In this document: positions 61,304-64,000 of the stretch, piece after piece
Numbering within the stretch: position 1 is the first letter of the stretch
How the letters are laid out: every line of letters starts with the position of its first letter
Source of the DNA: Ascoidea rubescens DSM 1968
Taxonomy: Eukaryota > Ascomycota > Saccharomycetes > Ascoideales > Ascoideaceae
NCBI RefSeq assembly: GCF_001661345.1
Contig: NW_017962930.1
Span: 178,347-242,346 of the forward strand
Length of the DNA: 64,000 nt
Reading direction: 5' to 3'
The notes under the pieces: generated by a model
The model's database searches: none
What the model was told of the DNA's origin: nothing
Seen by the model: the letters and a program-made list of their open reading frames with translations, nothing else
Made by a program: the position numbers and the translations under genes

Positions 61304-64000
61304 TCAGAGCACGGTTGTTACCGTCATGCTTCTCGAGTTGATCAACAACACAGGAGGGAGCCCGTCGCACCAGAGGTCAAGCATTTCCACGTACTCCAAC
61401 GACTCTCTCTTGCTCAAGTGCGTGTTGATTGCCGGCGTGGGAAGCGTGGAAAATATCACACAGCTCTTTGTTTGCTCCTGCGACGTTTTGAGCATCAACT
61501 CGTTCAAGATCAAGTGCTGTGCTCTTCCAGGCAAGTCGTTGAACGACATGTCGTGTACATCAATATCTTCCTCTTCTTCCATCCCCTGTCTTGCCTCTTC
61601 GCCGACCATCTCGGCACTCTCGCTTATGTTCCCGCTGCTGTTTTTCTTGCTGTCTTTTTCCACCTTGGTAGCCCCATTTCCAATCTCAACCAAATCGCTG
61701 TGACTGAGATTGCCACCAAAGCTAAGGTTTGTGTAGCTGTTTCTATTGCTATTGCTATTGTTATTGCTGTTGTTGTCATACCCCCCATTACCAGCATCAT
61801 TATTATTAAATCTGCATTTACTATTATTACCATCGTAATTCTCATTATTATCTCCATTCAAGTTAATTTGCTCAATATCCAGGTTGCTCTCCTTCTTGGG
61901 TGACTGTCCACTTTTACTCATTTCGGGCGACCCAATGCTCATGGATAAACTATTTTCCGCCATAACTTTTCTTTTCATCGATCGGATACTTGGCGCTCTT
62001 ATTGACTCGTTATCATCTCGGATAAACAAAATAGATGGCTCATTTCCGCTCGCATCTTCAACAACTTGAGATTTTGGCATGGCTTGCGATGAAAAATTAG
62101 GTCTGCCACCCTTTCGAAGTGATCCGGCAAACGATTGGAAACTATTCTCTCTCGACAATATTGGAGCTGGTCCTGGTGATATCACAATTGGTTCATTGTA
62201 ATTGTATCCAAAACTCGGATTACTACCGTGTCCATGCCCATGATTAAACCCATACCCTGATGATGGTCTTCTTTTAAATATATTTCGTAAATCCGGTGTC
62301 TCAACACTAATTCTATTGCTTTTGTTTCCAAAAATATTTTTGCTCATATTGTTAATTGAAAAATCTCTTCGCGGTTTACTGACTTTATTGAAACTATTTT
62401 TCTTAATACTAATCGATTTCTTGCTATGAATCGACGCAGCATCTGATGAATCACTATCATATGATCCATAAAAACTATTATTATTATTATTATTATTGTT
62501 ATTATTGTTATTATTGTTATTATTGTTATTGTTATTATTTCCTCTATTATTATGGTTATTACTGTGGTTATTACTCTGATTGTGACCGTTGTCTTCTAAA
62601 TCACTATCTTCACTATCAGAGTGATCAACTGTATTCACAATGTCTGAATTTAATATTCTATTGGTTCTCATATGGAAATTAACTCCCAATTTTTGCAATT
62701 TTTGTAAACTCATTTTCTTATTTCTCACTCGGTTTCGGAATATTCTCTTAGAATGAACCCTATTGATATTATTTGACGCTATTATAATATTCTCTTCATA
62801 ATTCTCTTCATATTCATCCTTCAACTTAGCCCCATTATCCTCATTCTCTTCGTTAAAACTACCATTGCCATTGTTTTTAACTTTATTTTTATCACTATCT
62901 TTACTTTTATTTTTATTAAACCTCTCAGGATCTCGTAGTCTTTGTAAACTTCTCCACCATTCATCGTTTTTCAATTTAAAATTAATTCTCTCAACTGTTT
63001 CCCTATTGCTTAAATCTCCTTTACAAATGTAATTGTAGCTTTCAAACATTCCGGATTTAAAACTTAAGACAATAATCTCGGCTTTAATTCGTAAAATCGT
63101 TAACAATGATGAAATCCTATTATACTCTTCCTTGACATCTTCGATATATTCAACAAATACAACAATTCTTAATCGATGTGTCCTTTTCCATCTGGGAACA
63201 GTTGTCAATATTGCTCCCAATTGCAATATCAATGTATACGTATCAAAATTTGTACTCAATGCTGCCTTTGTACCCGACTCATCCCCAATTTCAGCAGATA
63301 TTTGAATTGGATATAAATCAATGATTCCTTTTTTTTCTTCCGGAATTTCTTCATTATCATATCCCATTCCAATCTCATTGGGCATATTCAAATCGCTGAA
63401 TCCTTTTGCAATGGCAACGTTTGCTTGCATTAATACTAAATCTTCAATAATTTGAACCCATTCGGTAATTTTGATTTTTTCCTCATTTCTGCATGAATCT
63501 GTCGGTAGTGGCTCAATATTTAATGTAATTTGTTTATATCTATTCAAATTGTTATTCAAATTATGATAATTACCCCCCTTATTATTCGGTTTTTTAATTG
63601 AAAGACTAAAATAATCCTCCTCATTGGGAACTTTTAACTGATTTGAATCTTTATAATTATTTAAATCATAAAAACCTAATACAACTATATTAGGTTTCAT
63701 TCCTCCTAGTCCCGATCCTGCATAAATATTTCGAACTCCCCATATAATACTTGGACCAAAATTGATTTGAACAAATGCTTTAATATTCATCAAGTCTCTT
63801 AACTTCATCCAACTATTTTTTTGTTTAATATATTCATTAAAAAATACATTTTGAGAATCAGAAACATTTTGATTTTTATCCATTAGTAAAACATGGCCAA
63901 CAATATATAACCCACCTTTTTTTAAGCTGTTGCAAAACTGTATGAGATTCCAGCTTGTTCTAGGATTGTCCACTAGTAATAGTATTTGTGGTCTCCAATA
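61304..64000 (-). CDS. VHC1: Vhc1 cation-chloride cotransporter, C-terminal part
   Basis: This is a vacuolar-membrane K+/Cl- cotransporter of the SLC12 family. Only the last 898 residues are present; the gene runs off the right edge and its start and 12 membrane spans lie outside. The visible part begins YWRPQILLLVDNPRTSWNLI, the SLC12 junction into the cytosolic C-terminal domain. It continues with SLKKGGLYIVGHVL, NIKAFVQINFGPSIIWGVRN and IAGSGLGGMKPN-like AGSGLGGMKPNIVVLGF. The end (EYVEMLDLWCDGLPPVLLIN) is typical of the family. A Ser/Asn-rich insertion of about 400 residues with a poly-Asn run separates the two conserved halves, much longer than in most relatives. The window edge is the only truncation. 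Confidence 0.9.
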   Translation of the reverse strand, partial: YWRPQILLLVDNPRTSWNLIQFCNSLKKGGLYIVGHVLLMDKNQNVSDSQNVFFNEYIKQKNSWMKLRDLMNIKAFVQINFGPSIIWGVRNIYAGSGLGGMKPNIVVLGFYDLNNYKDSNQLKVPNEEDYFSLSIKKPNNKGGNYHNLNNNLNRYKQITLNIEPLPTDSCRNEEKIKITEWVQIIEDLVLMQANVAIAKGFSDLNMPNEIGMGYDNEEIPEEKKGIIDLYPIQISAEIGDESGTKAALSTNFDTYTLILQLGAILTTVPRWKRTHRLRIVVFVEYIEDVKEEYNRISSLLTILRIKAEIIVLSFKSGMFESYNYICKGDLSNRETVERINFKLKNDEWWRSLQRLRDPERFNKNKSKDSDKNKVKNNGNGSFNEENEDNGAKLKDEYEENYEENIIIASNNINRVHSKRIFRNRVRNKKMSLQKLQKLGVNFHMRTNRILNSDIVNTVDHSDSEDSDLEDNGHNQSNNHSNNHNNRGNNNNNNNNNNNNNNNNNNNNNSFYGSYDSDSSDAASIHSKKSISIKKNSFNKVSKPRRDFSINNMSKNIFGNKSNRISVETPDLRNIFKRRPSSGYGFNHGHGHGSNPSFGYNYNEPIVISPGPAPILSRENSFQSFAGSLRKGGRPNFSSQAMPKSQVVEDASGNEPSILFIRDDNESIRAPSIRSMKRKVMAENSLSMSIGSPEMSKSGQSPKKESNLDIEQINLNGDNNENYDGNNSKCRFNNNDAGNGGYDNNSNNNSNSNRNSYTNLSFGGNLSHSDLVEIGNGATKVEKDSKKNSSGNISESAEMVGEEARQGMEEEEDIDVHDMSFNDLPGRAQHLILNELMLKTSQEQTKSCVIFSTLPTPAINTHLSKRESLEYVEMLDLWCDGLPPVLLINSRSMTVTTVL
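62473..62538. repeat. VHC1: ATT/GTT triplet run in VHC1
   Basis: About 20 AAT/AAC codons on the minus strand encode poly-Asn in the cytosolic insertion of Vhc1. Confidence 0.9.

Noticed and set aside
60804-61703. 299-codon + strand open frame
   Set aside because: It opens with TTG, crosses a GC-rich island and then runs antisense to the conserved C-terminus of VHC1. No family match.

Overview
The window reads as nuclear DNA of a budding yeast (Saccharomycotina). It is AT-rich, its genes are almost all uninterrupted, and its proteins carry long asparagine, glutamine, serine and acidic runs. The one intron I can demonstrate has a yeast-type 5' site (GTACGT), an exact TACTAAC branch box and a close 3' AG. 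I recognise 19 protein genes, the last of them cut by the right edge. There are no convincing tRNA, rRNA, CRISPR or transposon sequences. CTG codons are almost absent from the well-conserved genes while CTC is used freely. That fits a yeast that avoids or has reassigned CUG, but I cannot fix the species or the decoding.

Layout, left to right. 0.9-4.7 kb: SEC63 (ER translocation) and RPT5 (proteasome ATPase), both +. 4.9-13 kb: GID9/FYV10 (-), REV7 (+), an M1 aminopeptidase (-) and the dicarboxylic amino acid permease DIP5 (-). 13.9-19.1 kb: SAL1 (+) facing TAF8 (-). 19.9-27.1 kb: a mitochondrial hotdog acyl-CoA thioesterase and the zinc-cluster regulator CAT8, both +. 29.6-38.4 kb: RGS2-like (-), MRPS16 (+) and RPA135 (-). 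39.1-43.5 kb: a two-exon tropomyosin gene and AXL2, both -. 46.4-48.5 kb: GFA1 (+). 50.5-64 kb: three minus-strand genes with large low-complexity expansions: an LDB/MFG1-like cofactor, an MRN1-like RNA-binding protein, and the C-terminal half of the vacuolar cation-chloride cotransporter VHC1.

The genes do not form one pathway, but the set makes sense as old yeast gene order. REV7, TPM, AXL2 and SAL1 all lie here; in S. cerevisiae their relatives are split between YIL138C-YIL140W and YNL079C-YNL083W, two blocks derived by genome duplication. The window therefore looks like a rearranged, unduplicated version of that ancestral neighbourhood. CAT8 and GID9 both concern the switch between glucose and gluconeogenic growth. 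TPM and AXL2 both serve polarised growth.

The most unusual signal is non-coding. Most 5' intergenic regions, but none of the convergent ones, contain a sharply GC-rich island (up to about 70% GC by hand count, against 12% in nearby spacer). The islands hold CACGTG, CCAAT and CGCGTGATT motifs. Short tandem repeats, many with a unit of exactly 10 bp (one helical turn), also recur between genes, mostly in 5' regions. Two long gaps, at 27.1-29.6 and 31.0-34.1 kb, have no recognisable gene; the second contains a cluster of strong hairpins near 32.2 kb.
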